Shown here piece after piece: positions 8,721 through 18,222 of a stretch of 64,000 bases of DNA. The notes beneath the pieces are model-generated. The model made no database searches and was not told the DNA's origin. It was given only the letters and a program-made list of their open reading frames with translations. Position numbers and translations under genes: made by a program. Source of the stretch: CAYNHF01 sp964397045 (lineage in GTDB: Bacteria > Actinomycetota > Acidimicrobiia > Spongiisociales > UBA5794); assembly GCA_964397045.1 (NCBI GenBank), contig CAYNHF010000016.1:1-64000 (forward strand), in the 5' to 3' direction. Every line of letters starts with the position of its first letter. Position 1 is the stretch's first letter.

Positions 8721-8966
8721 CTACCCCTGAGATCGCTGGCCCTTGCACCATGCAAGATACGCCACCAGGTCATCGCTCGCAATGGTGGTATCAGCCCGCC
8801 CATACGTAGTAGTCACTCGCCATTGCAGGTACTCAGGGTCCGGAATCGGCAGAAACGGAGCCCGGCGCCACCACCCATCGCGGGCCATGGCGCCAGCCAC
8901 CCTGATCGCCTGTCCCCACAAGGCCGGCCTCCGCACGACCGCAAGCACCGCTTCCCGTGTCACCAT
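8721..8966 (-). CDS. Small conserved actinobacterial protein (WWRRAPFLP family)
   Basis: 81 residues. The motif GWWRRAPFLPIPDPEYLQWR followed by TTYG resembles a short actinobacterial protein of unknown function often found as a stand-alone gene; the C-terminus is DDLVAYLAWCK. ATG at 8966 was chosen over a longer frame to 9158, whose extra N-terminus lacks similarity to anything. It is the likely first gene of a two-gene unit with the linker protein at 7752. No function is assigned. Confidence 0.7.
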   Translation of the reverse strand: MVTREAVLAVVRRPALWGQAIRVAGAMARDGWWRRAPFLPIPDPEYLQWRVTTTYGRADTTIASDDLVAYLAWCKGQRSQG

Positions 8967-9074
8967 GATCGGATCGTAACGGCATTCCGCCTCCCCATGG
9001 CTGCCTGCGGGGGTCCCGTGACGTAGGTTTGCATCGCGCAGTAACCTGCGACCCGCTGCTGGAGGAAGGAGCGC

Positions 9075-10049
9075 GTGTTGACGGTCGACACTGAGGAGCT
9101 CGCCTGGTTCGGCGAAAGATACGCCGCGATCAACGACAACATCGAGCGGGTGATCCAAGGCAAGCGCGAGGTCATCGAGCTACTGACGGTGTGTCTGCTC
9201 TCCGGCGGTCACGCTTTGATCGAAGACGTACCCGGCGTGGGCAAGACACTGCTTGCGAAATCGCTGGCACGCTCGATCGACTGCACCTTCCAGCGGATTC
9301 AGTTCACTCCCGACCTGCTGCCTTCGGATGTCACCGGAGTCTCGGTGTGGGACCGGGATGCCTCCCAGTTCGTCTTCCGTGCCGGCCCGGTGTTCGCCAA
9401 CGTCGTGCTCGGGGACGAAATCAACCGGGCCAGCCCCAAGACGCAGTCGGCCTTGCTCGAGGCAATGGAGGAACAGCAGGTGACCGTGGATACCGTCACC
9501 CGGGAACTGGATCCACCCTTCATCGTCATCGCAACCCAAAACCCGATCGAGCACGAGGGCACCTACCCGTTGCCCGAAGCGCAACTCGACCGGTTCATGA
9601 TGCGACTGACTGTTGGTTACCCCGCCCGTGACAAAGAGTTGGAGATGCTCGACACCCACGGCGACCACTCCACCTACCAGGACATCGAAGCGGTGGTGCA
9701 CGGAGAGGACATCACGAAGATGTCAGACATTACCCGGCGCATCCACGTGGCAGATGTGATCAAGTCGTACATCGTCGACATCTCCGATGCATCCCGCACC
9801 GATCCGGAGTTGATGCTGGGCGCGTCGCCACGCGCTTCGCTCTTCCTGCAACGCGCCGCCCGGACCTGGGCAGCGCGCGACGGGCGCGACTATGTGTCTC
9901 CTGACGACGTGAAGGCAGTACTCGACCCTGTGCTGAATCACCGGCTCATCCTGCGGCCGGAGGCCCAGATGCGCGGAGTCACGATTCCCGACGTCATCGC
10001 AGGCATCTCGGCAGGCGTCCCCGTCCCAGGGACGAGAGCGACCGCCTGA
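9075..10049 (+). CDS. MoxR-family AAA+ ATPase
   Basis: 324-residue MoxR chaperone-type ATPase: Walker A DVPGVGKT (about residues 51-58), Walker B VVLGDEINRA (about 110-119), sensor 1 IATQNP, and the C-terminal AAA lid with SPRASLFLQRAA. GTG 9075 follows GGAGGAAGGA. Family members act in metal or cofactor insertion and in assembly of extracytoplasmic or membrane complexes with DUF58/VWA partners. It is the first gene of a tight operon: its stop overlaps the start of the DUF58 gene by one base. Specific target unknown. Confidence 0.95.
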   Translation: MLTVDTEELAWFGERYAAINDNIERVIQGKREVIELLTVCLLSGGHALIEDVPGVGKTLLAKSLARSIDCTFQRIQFTPDLLPSDVTGVSVWDRDASQFVFRAGPVFANVVLGDEINRASPKTQSALLEAMEEQQVTVDTVTRELDPPFIVIATQNPIEHEGTYPLPEAQLDRFMMRLTVGYPARDKELEMLDTHGDHSTYQDIEAVVHGEDITKMSDITRRIHVADVIKSYIVDISDASRTDPELMLGASPRASLFLQRAARTWAARDGRDYVSPDDVKAVLDPVLNHRLILRPEAQMRGVTIPDVIAGISAGVPVPGTRATA

Positions 10050-11233
10050 TGCCCACGATCCGGGGCTGGGCCGCAACCGGCGCGGCCTTGGCGCTCATCC
10101 TGCTCTGGGTGGGCTTCGGAGAAGAGCTGCTGCTCGCCGTCGCCGTGTTCCTCCTCCTCGCGGTGATCCTCGGAACCGTGTTCGTGCGACGCGGCGTTCC
10201 CAGGGTCCTCGTGCAGCGCAAGGTGAGCCCGATGCAAGTGCACGACGGCGACCGCGCAGTCGTCGAGGTTGCGGTCACCGGCAGCAAACGCCTCCGCCAC
10301 GTCGTCGTCGAGGACGTCGTCCACGGTCTCGGCGCCGCCCGTTTCGTCGCCGACCGGGTCCATCCCGGTGAACCCGTCGTCGCTCGCTACGAAGTGTTGT
10401 GCCGTCCGCGGGGTGTCTACAAGATCGGCCCCGCCGGCATCGTGGTCCGCGACCCCCTCGGAATGTCCGAGGCGGGAGGCATCTCTGGCAGGGCAGACCG
10501 CCTCGTGGTCTACCCGACGATCGAGGAGCTGGACGGCTTGCCCGTCGTCCGCGGCCAGGACCCGACGATGAACACCGCACGGGCCGGCTTCTCACTCACC
10601 GGAGGCGAGGATTTCTTCACGCTACGCGAGTACCAGCAGGGAGATGATCTCCGCAAGGTCCACTGGCCGTCTTCGGCCAAGCGCGACGATCTCATGATCC
10701 GACAGCTCGAAATGCCCTGGCAGTCGAGAGCGCTCGTGGTCCTCGACCCGAGAGTCACCAGCTACCGCGGCCCTGAAGCATTCGAACATGCCGTTCGTGG
10801 CGCCGCCTCCGCCCTCAACCATCTCTACCGAGCGGGGTTCAGTCCGACGCTCTGGACCGGAGGGAGCACCGGTACCCTCGTTGGCACCATCGAGACATAT
10901 GCCCTGGCGATGGAGGAACTCGCCACGGTGCAGGCCGCCACCGACGTCGACCTGCGCAGCCTGGCGGCACGCATGCGGCGCAGCGGCCTGGCGGGAGGCG
11001 CACTCGTCATGGTCACCGGGGCGCCGGACGAAGCCGACCTCGACGTGTTCCGCACCCTCGGACGGGATTACTTACGGACTGTTGTCATGTCTGTTGCACA
11101 ACGCGAGAACGAGGCCATACTTCAGCTGAAGCGAGCCGGGGCGATCAGCGTGCTGGCGGGCGTTGGGTCTTCCTGGGCGCCGATCTGGAGAGAGGCAATG
11201 GAGCGGGCATGGTCTACCGCAACAGCTGGATAG
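10049..11233 (+). CDS. DUF58 (VWA-like) protein of the MoxR operon
   Basis: 394 residues. Two N-terminal transmembrane helices (about 7-25 and 28-46) are followed by a beta-rich stretch and the DUF58 signature FTLREYQQGDDLRKVHW with SSAKRDDL (about residues 189-215), then a VWA-like region. DUF58 proteins are typical partners of MoxR ATPases. The gene overlaps the MoxR stop by one base and its own 3' end overlaps the transglutaminase gene by 25 bases, so the three are translationally coupled. Confidence 0.93.
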   Translation: MPTIRGWAATGAALALILLWVGFGEELLLAVAVFLLLAVILGTVFVRRGVPRVLVQRKVSPMQVHDGDRAVVEVAVTGSKRLRHVVVEDVVHGLGAARFVADRVHPGEPVVARYEVLCRPRGVYKIGPAGIVVRDPLGMSEAGGISGRADRLVVYPTIEELDGLPVVRGQDPTMNTARAGFSLTGGEDFFTLREYQQGDDLRKVHWPSSAKRDDLMIRQLEMPWQSRALVVLDPRVTSYRGPEAFEHAVRGAASALNHLYRAGFSPTLWTGGSTGTLVGTIETYALAMEELATVQAATDVDLRSLAARMRRSGLAGGALVMVTGAPDEADLDVFRTLGRDYLRTVVMSVAQRENEAILQLKRAGAISVLAGVGSSWAPIWREAMERAWSTATAG

Positions 11234-13629
11234 CGGGGCTCACCTCACTGGCGTTTGCGTTCTTCATGCTGAACGGGCTGCTGCGCCCCACACTGTCCGG
11301 CGTTCCATGGCAGCTCGTCGTGCTCGCCGCCATCGTGCTCGGACTCGTCCTCACCTGGACCGCCCTGTCGTATCGCGTGCCCACCTGGGGAGTGATTGTC
11401 CTCAACTTCGTCTTCGCGACCATCGCCTTGGTGCGCGTGGCCGCTCCCGACACCACCGTGTTGTATCTCCCGACGCTCGACAGCTGGACGGCCATCGGGG
11501 AGCAAATGGAGTTCGCTTCCTCGCTGATCCGCACCGGCATCGAGCCGGTGGTGGCGCACTCCGGCATCGTGGTCATCGTGATGATCGTGTTCTGGGCTAC
11601 GGCGGCTCTCGTGGCCTGGGGACTCTTGAGGGGCCACCCCTATGTCGCGCTGCTGCCGCCGCTGATCCTTTCCCTCCAGTTCGCCACCATGGATCGCGGC
11701 AGCACCAGCCTGGTGCGAGCGTTGGTTTTCGTGTCCCTGGTGGCGTGGTCGATCTACGCAATCACTGCAGACGAACGTGACCAGAACGCAGGACGGATGG
11801 CGAGACGCGGCGAGTGGCCCACCAGCCGCTCGCGGGTGGCGCCGGCAGCGATCGGTCTCATCGCCGTCACGCTGATCGGATCGGTCCTCACGGTCACCGC
11901 ACTCGAGACCAGGGTCCCCCGTGACGGCGTACTTCAGTGGAGGGCGGCAGCCGGCCTCACCGGCGACTACTTCGGCAGCGTGAGCTACAACCCATTCATC
12001 TCGATCCAGCAACAAGTGGTGAACCAGTCTGATGCACCGGTGTTCCGAGCTCGTATCGACGGAGCCGTCGACCCGAGTGAGGTCTATTTCCAGTTCCTCA
12101 CCATGGAGACCTACCGCGGTGGCTCCTTCTTCGCCGACTCACCAGAGGTCTACTCCGTCGAAGACGAGCTTTGGGAGTACACCGATCAGGCTTTCGGTGG
12201 AGGAACCCTGCAGATCTCCACCGACGTCATCATCGATCGGCTGCAATCCGAGTGGCTGCCGACGGCGTACAGCCCGGTGGCGATCGCCACCGCAGACCCA
12301 GACGTTCGGCAGAACCTCTCGGTCCGGCGAGACGACGGCGCCGTCCGCTTCCCGGGAGGCGGTACGTTCCCCGAGATGCGGTACCTCGTGACCAGCCGGG
12401 TCCCGCGTCCAGACGTCAACGTGCTCGCCACCAATCCGCGTACAGGAGAACTGTCCGCTGCGTTCAAGCTGGCGCTCGATGAGGACGAACCGGTGCCCGC
12501 CCCCCTGGCTGCCGCGACTCTCGAAGCACTCGTGCGCGAGGAGCCACCGAATGTTGAGCGCTACCTCGACCTCCCCGACGATGACCCCGCGGCCCGGACG
12601 GCAGACATCCGCACCCTCGCAGTCCAACGCACTGCCAACCTCTCGACCGACTTCGAGAAGGCGCTGGCCCTCGAAACCTGGCTGCGGAGCCTCCACTACA
12701 CAACCGACATCGCACCGGGCCACGGTGCCACCGAACTCGCCGCCTGGCTGCTGGACGACGACAGCCCCAACTACCGCCGCGGCTATTGCGAGAACTTCGC
12801 GACCGCGATGGCAGTGATGGCGCGCACCCTGGGTATTCCATCTCGCGTTGTGCTCGGTTTCACTCCCGGAGCGCCCTCGGCGGATCAGGAAGGCGTGGTG
12901 GTGGTGAGGGATCGCAACGCCCATGCCTGGGTAGAGCTATGGATGCCCACCCAAGGTTGGGTGCGCTTCGATCCAACGCCGCGGGGAGACGCAGTCAACC
13001 CCTCGACCACCGCCCTGATCGAGAACGACCTGAACTTCACGATCGCTGAGTACTTGCCCCGAGTCGACCCGGTGGAGTTCGAGTCGTTGCAGTCAACAGG
13101 GGTCCTCGATCCGAGCGAAGCGGACCGCGACGATGAGGGCATCGCTCCCCTGTCTGGTGGAGGCACAGACGACACCGGCGGCGGGTTTGCGCTGCCAGCC
13201 TGGATCGCCTGGCTGCTGCCGCTGCTGATCTTCCTGGCTGTTCTGTTCGGTGCGATCCCACTCTTCAAGTGGGCGAGGCGCCGTCGCCGGCTACGCCGGC
13301 TCGAAAGCGGCGACATCTCGGCTGCGTGGGAGGACATCACCACTCGCCTGACCGACCTTGGCGAGCCCGTCGATCCCACCGCAACCCCGCGCGAGCTGGC
13401 CCGTGACTACGACTCGGCACTGGTTCCGCTGGCCGTTGTCTACGGCAAGTCTCTCTACGGCGCAGAGACCGAGCCGTCCGCTCAGGACGTCGCCACGGCC
13501 TCCTCTTCGCTGGACCACACGCGCACCCGCATGTCAACGCGGTACTCGTCCGGAAGGCGGCTGGTGGCGTGGTACCGACCCGCCGAGCTGCTACCAGGCT
13601 GGATGAAACGCAAGAACCGGCGTCGCTGA
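11209..13629 (+). CDS. Transglutaminase-like membrane protein (TgpA/DUF3488 type)
   Basis: 806 residues. The N-terminal region holds about six membrane helices, then a large extracytoplasmic part with the transglutaminase-like catalytic triad: Cys in RGYCENFATAMAVMART (about 525), His in NAHAWVELWM (about 570) and Asp in WVRFDPTPRG (about 587). A further membrane helix (about 660-685) and a cytoplasmic DUF4129-type tail with Arg-rich RRRRRLRRLE follow. This is the third gene of the MoxR-DUF58-transglutaminase operon found widely in actinobacteria; its role in envelope proteolysis or peptide crosslinking is unproven. ATG 11209 lies within the end of the DUF58 gene. Confidence 0.93.
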   Translation: MVYRNSWIAGLTSLAFAFFMLNGLLRPTLSGVPWQLVVLAAIVLGLVLTWTALSYRVPTWGVIVLNFVFATIALVRVAAPDTTVLYLPTLDSWTAIGEQMEFASSLIRTGIEPVVAHSGIVVIVMIVFWATAALVAWGLLRGHPYVALLPPLILSLQFATMDRGSTSLVRALVFVSLVAWSIYAITADERDQNAGRMARRGEWPTSRSRVAPAAIGLIAVTLIGSVLTVTALETRVPRDGVLQWRAAAGLTGDYFGSVSYNPFISIQQQVVNQSDAPVFRARIDGAVDPSEVYFQFLTMETYRGGSFFADSPEVYSVEDELWEYTDQAFGGGTLQISTDVIIDRLQSEWLPTAYSPVAIATADPDVRQNLSVRRDDGAVRFPGGGTFPEMRYLVTSRVPRPDVNVLATNPRTGELSAAFKLALDEDEPVPAPLAAATLEALVREEPPNVERYLDLPDDDPAARTADIRTLAVQRTANLSTDFEKALALETWLRSLHYTTDIAPGHGATELAAWLLDDDSPNYRRGYCENFATAMAVMARTLGIPSRVVLGFTPGAPSADQEGVVVVRDRNAHAWVELWMPTQGWVRFDPTPRGDAVNPSTTALIENDLNFTIAEYLPRVDPVEFESLQSTGVLDPSEADRDDEGIAPLSGGGTDDTGGGFALPAWIAWLLPLLIFLAVLFGAIPLFKWARRRRRLRRLESGDISAAWEDITTRLTDLGEPVDPTATPRELARDYDSALVPLAVVYGKSLYGAETEPSAQDVATASSSLDHTRTRMSTRYSSGRRLVAWYRPAELLPGWMKRKNRRR

Positions 13630-13641
13630 ACCGACCACAGC

Positions 13642-14139
13642 TCAGCCGGTTGCCTGCTCCGCTTCGGTGAGCACGTCATCTTCGACTCTGCGGAGCATCT
13701 CGAGGAACCGATCGCGGTCCAGCTCGAAGCGGGTCACGTCGTCTTCGACGCTGCGAGCGATCTCATCGATGGCGACAAAGAAGGCGAGCTGGCCCTGGCG
13801 GAGCGCATCGAGCAGCTGCTCCTCGTCTTCAGCAACGGCGAAGATCGTCTGTCCGTCGGTGACCAGCCGCACCTCAGCGAGGTGGGTGTCGAGATCTGCG
13901 GTGCGGCGCAGATAGTCCCAGGCTCGCCGCACCCGCTGCACCGACATGCCGTTGTCGAGGAGACTCTTGACCACGCGCAACGCGACCAAATCCCGGAAGG
14001 AGTAGAGACGACGTCGACCAGGCCGGCCGTCGGAACTCTGTATCGAAGGCCTCACCAAATCAACCTTGTCCCAGTACCTGAGTTGATGCGCGGTACACGA
14101 TGTCAGGCTCGATGCCTGCTGCGCGGTGAAGCCTTCCAA
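13642..14139 (-). CDS. MerR-family transcriptional regulator
   Basis: 165 residues. The N-terminal winged helix-turn-helix of MerR type spans about 4-75: FTAQQASSLTSCTAHQLRYW, then GRRRLYSFRDLVALRVVKSLLDNG. A coiled C-terminal region about 90 residues long, rich in Glu/Asp/Arg, follows and has no cysteine effector motif. TTG at 14139 is preceded by GGAGGGG, which supports this start. The gene lies just before the DUF3040/dinB region on the same strand but is separated from it by 102 bases. Its target is not evident. Confidence 0.88.
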   Translation of the reverse strand: MEGFTAQQASSLTSCTAHQLRYWDKVDLVRPSIQSSDGRPGRRRLYSFRDLVALRVVKSLLDNGMSVQRVRRAWDYLRRTADLDTHLAEVRLVTDGQTIFAVAEDEEQLLDALRQGQLAFFVAIDEIARSVEDDVTRFELDRDRFLEMLRRVEDDVLTEAEQATG

Positions 14140-14241
14140 GACCCCTCCAACCTTTCTCCAAAGTGAGAGGCCTCATGCGGCAAGCGGCGCTCTCACAGCC
14201 AGCGTTTGTCTGCGATTCCCCTTAGGGATGGGGCGGCCACT

Positions 14242-14583
14242 CTAGCCGTCGTTGCGCCACCTCTGCCGAACGCGATCCAGCCACGATTCGAGGCGCTCGT
14301 TGCTCGACGATTCGCTCCGTGACCGACGCATATTCATGGCCAGCCAACCGGCTGATACCACCATCACGATGAAGCCTCCCGCGGCCACGAAGGTCGACAT
14401 CGGGAAGAACGCGAGCATCACCACCAGCCCTACCACGAACCCTGCGGCGGCGAGTCGCTGCCACTTCCGGTTCACGGATTCGAGAGTGGTCCTAGCGACT
14501 GTTTGCGCGAGTTTGGGATCCTCTTGGTAGAACTGACGTTCTATCTCTTCGAGTATGCGCTGCTCTCGTTCGTCAAGCGGCAT
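14242..14583 (-). CDS. DUF3040 membrane protein
   Basis: 113-residue actinobacterial DUF3040 protein. It begins with the family signature MPLDEREQRILEEIERQF, continues with a charged stretch, then two transmembrane helices (about 45-63 and 67-85) and a basic tail. DUF3040 genes commonly neighbour dinB in actinobacteria, as here, with dinB 62 bases upstream on the same strand. Function is unknown. Confidence 0.9.
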   Translation of the reverse strand: MPLDEREQRILEEIERQFYQEDPKLAQTVARTTLESVNRKWQRLAAAGFVVGLVVMLAFFPMSTFVAAGGFIVMVVSAGWLAMNMRRSRSESSSNERLESWLDRVRQRWRNDG

Positions 14584-14645
14584 CCGTTACCTCGCTCGGC
14601 CTTCCGGCAGTATACCGAGTACCCACTCTATCCAGGAGGGGTGAG

Positions 14646-15842
14646 TTACGGCGCCCGCCCGCCATCCGGGCCTTCCTCCGGGCGTTCCACGAGCCGAGCC
14701 GGAACCACGGCGTCGTCTCCGAAGCGGGCTCTCACCGCCTCCGCGGCTTCGGCCGCAGCCGATCGTTCGGTAGGTTCCAGCGAGAGCTGGCGCGGATCGG
14801 AACTCGGCACCAACCCCATCGCGCCGATTCCAAGCAGGCGAATCCCGCGGTCCGCGATGTCGATGCGGCGTAGTAGTCCTCGTGCCGCGTCCCATAGATC
14901 GGGAGTGTGCTCGACGGGCACCGCGCTGGTCACCGAGCGGGTAACCGTTGTGAAATCACCGAACCGCAGCTTGAGCGACACCGTGTGTCCAGCCATGCCC
15001 GACCGGCGCAGGCGCCCCGAGAGACGATCGCAGTGGCGCAGCACGGCTTTCTCGATATCGTCTGCCGCCAGCAAATCCTGCTCGTAGGTCGCTTCCACCG
15101 AGATCGACTTCGCGCCGTCGCCCGACTCCACGCGCCGCGGATCGCGGGCATTGGCGAGCTCGTGAAGGTGGGCCCCCAGGGATGGACCCAAACGAGCCTC
15201 CAGGGTCGCCGGTGGAGCCTGTGCCAGCTCCCCGACCGTGCGAATTCCGAGGGCCTCGAGGGCCGCCAGCGTTGCTTCTCCCACGCCCCACAGCCGCCGC
15301 ACAGGTTTCGGGTGAAGGAAGGCAAGTTCGCCGCCGGCGGGCACGATCAGGAAACCATCCGGTTTCGCATCCTCGGAGGCCAGCTTGGCCAGGAACTTCG
15401 TGGTGGAGCCTCCCACCGAAGCCGGAAGGCCTACATCGCTGCGGATCCGTAACCGGATGGCCTCAGCAACCGCCAAGGGCGTCTCGTAGTGAAGCCGTAG
15501 CCCGGCGACGTCGAGGAACGCCTCATCGACAGACAGCCCTTCAACCCGGGGCGTGAACGACCTCAGCAACTCGAACACGACTCGCGAGACTTCCCCGTAC
15601 CGACCATGACCGGGGGGAACCACGATCGCCTGTGGACACCGACGTCTCGCTTCGACCATCGGCATAGCAGAGTGCACGCCGTGAGCCCTGGCTTCATAGC
15701 TGGCCGCGGCTACCACACCGCGGGCCCCTCCGCCGCCGACCACGACCGGTTTGCCAACCAGACCGGGATCGCGGAGTCGTTCCACCTCAACGAAGAAGGC
15801 ATCCATATCGACATGCAGGATGTGTTCCGCGAACCGGTCCAT
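14646..15842 (-). CDS. dinB: DNA polymerase IV (Y-family, DinB)
   Basis: 398-residue translesion polymerase. Active-site acidic residues are in HVDMDAFFVEVE (Asp12) and LSVDEAFLD (Asp106, Glu107); the thumb helix-hairpin-helix is around LWGVGEATLAALEALGIRT, and the little finger follows. The C-terminus carries RQLSLEP, similar to the beta-clamp-binding motif QLxLF. No LexA box is visible upstream of 15842, unlike the exonuclease hybrid at 57573. Divergent from the histidine phosphatase gene, with only 34 bases between them. Confidence 0.95.
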   Translation of the reverse strand: MDRFAEHILHVDMDAFFVEVERLRDPGLVGKPVVVGGGGARGVVAAASYEARAHGVHSAMPMVEARRRCPQAIVVPPGHGRYGEVSRVVFELLRSFTPRVEGLSVDEAFLDVAGLRLHYETPLAVAEAIRLRIRSDVGLPASVGGSTTKFLAKLASEDAKPDGFLIVPAGGELAFLHPKPVRRLWGVGEATLAALEALGIRTVGELAQAPPATLEARLGPSLGAHLHELANARDPRRVESGDGAKSISVEATYEQDLLAADDIEKAVLRHCDRLSGRLRRSGMAGHTVSLKLRFGDFTTVTRSVTSAVPVEHTPDLWDAARGLLRRIDIADRGIRLLGIGAMGLVPSSDPRQLSLEPTERSAAAEAAEAVRARFGDDAVVPARLVERPEEGPDGGRAP

Positions 15843-15876
15843 AGGAAGGAAAATAGTCGGAGCTAGCCTCCCGCCG

Positions 15877-16542
15877 GTGAGCTACTCCTCCCCCGGACTC
15901 CGCCGCATTCACCTCGTCCGCCACGGCGAGGTCCACAACCCTCACCACGTGGTCTACGCCGACCTGCCGGGCTACGGACTCAGCGACCTGGGCTCGATGC
16001 AGGCTGCCGCGGCAGCGGATCACCTCTCGGCAACACACGTCGCGGCCATCGTGTCCTCCCCACTCGATCGTGCCGTCGCCACCGCCCGCGAGATCGCGAC
16101 CCGCTACAACCTGCCGGTGGAGATCGACGAACGACTCACCGAATGGCGCCTCGGCAAGCGATGGGCAGGAATCGTATGGGAGGACCTACCGAAAAAACGC
16201 CCTGGTGAGCTCGAGGCCTACCTGGCCACACCGGAGACAATCGATTTCGCTGCCGAGTCGCTCAGCGACCTGGCGGCCCGCATGCTCGAAGCCATGTCAT
16301 ATTGGGCAGACCGAGCCGAGAGCTCGGTTCTGGTTTCCCACCAGGATCCCGTTCAGGCCGCACGGCGGATTGCAACCGACGGCGGATTCGGCGCTTTCCA
16401 CGAGAACAAGCCGGGACACGCTTCCGTGACCACCCTGGCGCGACCATCTGGACCCGACCGCATGCTCGAAGTTGCGTACTGGGAGCCCGACCAGGGCCAC
16501 GGATTTCCTCCAGTCGGGGAGGCCGGCGTGCCGGGCAGCTGA
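15877..16542 (+). CDS. Histidine phosphatase (phosphoglycerate mutase-like) family protein
   Basis: 221 residues. The catalytic RHG motif is in IHLVRHGEV (about residues 11-19); the acidic/arginine motif SSPLDRAVATARE and the second histidine in VLVSHQDPV complete the phosphatase active site. The C-terminal tail is short and polar. GTG 15877 is used because the frame upstream belongs to the divergent dinB region; the ribosome binding site is weak. Substrate unknown; related actinobacterial proteins include broad-specificity and phosphosugar phosphatases. Confidence 0.85.
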   Translation: MSYSSPGLRRIHLVRHGEVHNPHHVVYADLPGYGLSDLGSMQAAAAADHLSATHVAAIVSSPLDRAVATAREIATRYNLPVEIDERLTEWRLGKRWAGIVWEDLPKKRPGELEAYLATPETIDFAAESLSDLAARMLEAMSYWADRAESSVLVSHQDPVQAARRIATDGGFGAFHENKPGHASVTTLARPSGPDRMLEVAYWEPDQGHGFPPVGEAGVPGS

Positions 16543-16612
16543 GCCCGTGCGCGTCGAGCACGCAGTATGCGAGCCCCCGATCTACACTGCCCCGGAACTG
16601 GCGAGGAGTGCC

Positions 16613-17062
16613 ATGCGCCGTTCGAGCACGATCATCATTGCGACCATCGTCATCGTCGCTGGCCTGCTCCTCATCGGAGCCACGACCTCGAGTGGACCGT
16701 CGGCGGATGCCGTTGCGAAGGACGAGCGCCCGCCGGTGACCACCACCACCGAACCTCCCCCGGAGGGAGTGGCCGTCGTGAAGATCACCGGCGGTGCCTT
16801 CCGGCCTTCGAATCTCGACATCGACCTGACAGTCACCCCCATCGTGCAGTGGCGACACGAAGATGACCCGTCGCGCACCTACGTCATCCTGGACCGCACT
16901 CTCGACGAGAACGGTGACCCGTTGTACGTCAGCCCCGAGCTGTCTGCCGGTGACACCTTCGAAGTCGACTTCAGCGTCTGGGAACCCGGCATCTACCGGT
17001 ACGGCGCCTTCCTGGGCAACAACCGGATCCCCGGCACCGTCGACAGCCGACCCTCGCAGTGA
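16613..17062 (+). CDS. Membrane-anchored cupredoxin-fold-like protein lacking copper ligands
   Basis: 149 residues. An N-terminal hydrophobic segment (MRRSSTIIIATIVIVAGLL, residues 1-19) acts as signal or anchor and is followed by a Pro/Thr spacer and a beta-rich domain. The order of VKITGGAFRPSNLDI, QWRHEDD and PGIYRYGAF resembles cupredoxins. Of the type-1 copper set, only one possible histidine (RHEDD) is seen; the Cys, Met and second His are absent, so copper binding is unlikely. ATG 16613 follows GAGGAG. First of a run of small membrane-protein genes on this strand. Confidence 0.7.
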   Translation: MRRSSTIIIATIVIVAGLLLIGATTSSGPSADAVAKDERPPVTTTTEPPPEGVAVVKITGGAFRPSNLDIDLTVTPIVQWRHEDDPSRTYVILDRTLDENGDPLYVSPELSAGDTFEVDFSVWEPGIYRYGAFLGNNRIPGTVDSRPSQ

Positions 17063-17101
17063 CGCGGATCGGCGCAACGCGCTGATCGCGATAATGACTG
17101 A

Positions 17102-17809
17102 ATGCGAACAGCTCCCTTTGTCGTCGCCGCCTCACTCATGCTGTCTGCGCTCGCGTGGTTCATAGACCTCGGCACCGAATCCGGGAGGTTCGCCACCGAG
17201 TCGGCCATCGTGCTCGGCATCGGACTGCTGATGTTCGCCGCAGTCGCAGCAGCCGGTTTGGTGTTCACCGGCGGCAGGTGGGCGCGGAGACTCGGCGTGC
17301 TGGTCGCAGCGGGATCGTTGCTCCTCGGGGCGTGGCGCGATCCGTCGGGGTGGGGAGCCGCCGCGATCGTGGCTGCAGCGGTCGCGCTGGCCGGACTTCT
17401 CGGTCCCTGGCTGAAAGGCTGGGTCAGAGAACAGCCTGCCGCGGACGGACCGGGTGCCAAGCCCACCATGCTGGTACTGGGCACACTGGGCCTCGTCCCC
17501 CTGGTAGCCATCACCTCTCCGGCGGGCCTCTCCCTCGCTCATGGTGTGTTTGCGGCCGCGGCGATCTTCCTCACGTGGGGCTACACCCGCGCCAACCTGT
17601 GGGCGCTCTGGGGGCTCAGGATCGTGCTGCCGATCCTGGCGATACCTGCCATGCTGACCACGCCCCTGGCCGGAGCTGCGCTGCTCGGGGTCGTGGTCGC
17701 TCTCCTCACCTGGCTTGCGTGGAGTCGTGAGGCGCGCCTCGCCGTGGAACCCCTGATGGAGCGATTGCCGACGCCTCGGCTGGGCACTCCGAAGGAGGGC
17801 CCCCAGTGA
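17102..17809 (+). CDS. Multi-pass membrane protein, unknown function
   Basis: 235 residues with about seven hydrophobic segments and short charged loops; the last 30 residues (EARLAVEPLMERLPTPRLG) are hydrophilic. No transport or enzyme motif is evident. ATG 17102 lies 39 bases after the cupredoxin-like gene, and the 3' end overlaps the next gene by four bases (GTGA), which indicates translational coupling. Confidence 0.75.
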   Translation: MRTAPFVVAASLMLSALAWFIDLGTESGRFATESAIVLGIGLLMFAAVAAAGLVFTGGRWARRLGVLVAAGSLLLGAWRDPSGWGAAAIVAAAVALAGLLGPWLKGWVREQPAADGPGAKPTMLVLGTLGLVPLVAITSPAGLSLAHGVFAAAAIFLTWGYTRANLWALWGLRIVLPILAIPAMLTTPLAGAALLGVVVALLTWLAWSREARLAVEPLMERLPTPRLGTPKEGPQ

Positions 17810-18222
17810 CCGGCAGCGACTGGTTTGTCGTCATCGGATCGACGGCCATCGGACTGGGTGCCGGTTGGGCGCTGGGAGGCACGACAACAGCCATCGTCTG
17901 CGCGGTCTGCGGGCTAGGGCTCGGGCTGGTTGCTGCTCGACTCCAGATGCGGGCGACGGTAGCGCTGGCACTGGTCGCCTCGCTCGCCATCGGGGGCATC
18001 ATCGGTCAGGGCATCGTCCACGCCTTGTGCCTACCGGGCGGGTGCGTCGGCGCCGAGTCCGTCGCCGCGGTCGTCACGGGAATCGCGGCGCTCATCGCCA
18101 TGGGCCTGGTCGTGGCGCTGGTCACGAGATCGTTCGAGGAGTACCACGAGGCAGTCGCAGCACGGCGCCCCCCACCGGAACCCGGGTGCGAATCGGACGA
18201 ACCGGGGACCCAGAGCCAGTGA
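17806..18222 (+). CDS. Membrane protein, unknown function
   Basis: 138 residues with about four predicted helices, glycine- and alanine-rich, then a polar C-terminal tail (PPPEPGCESDEPGTQSQ). Two cysteines in a predicted loop (ALCLPGGCVG) could form a disulfide. GTG start at 17806 overlaps the stop of the preceding gene (GTGA), and its own stop overlaps the next GTG in the same way, making a coupled three-gene set. Confidence 0.7.
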   Translation: MTGSDWFVVIGSTAIGLGAGWALGGTTTAIVCAVCGLGLGLVAARLQMRATVALALVASLAIGGIIGQGIVHALCLPGGCVGAESVAAVVTGIAALIAMGLVVALVTRSFEEYHEAVAARRPPPEPGCESDEPGTQSQ

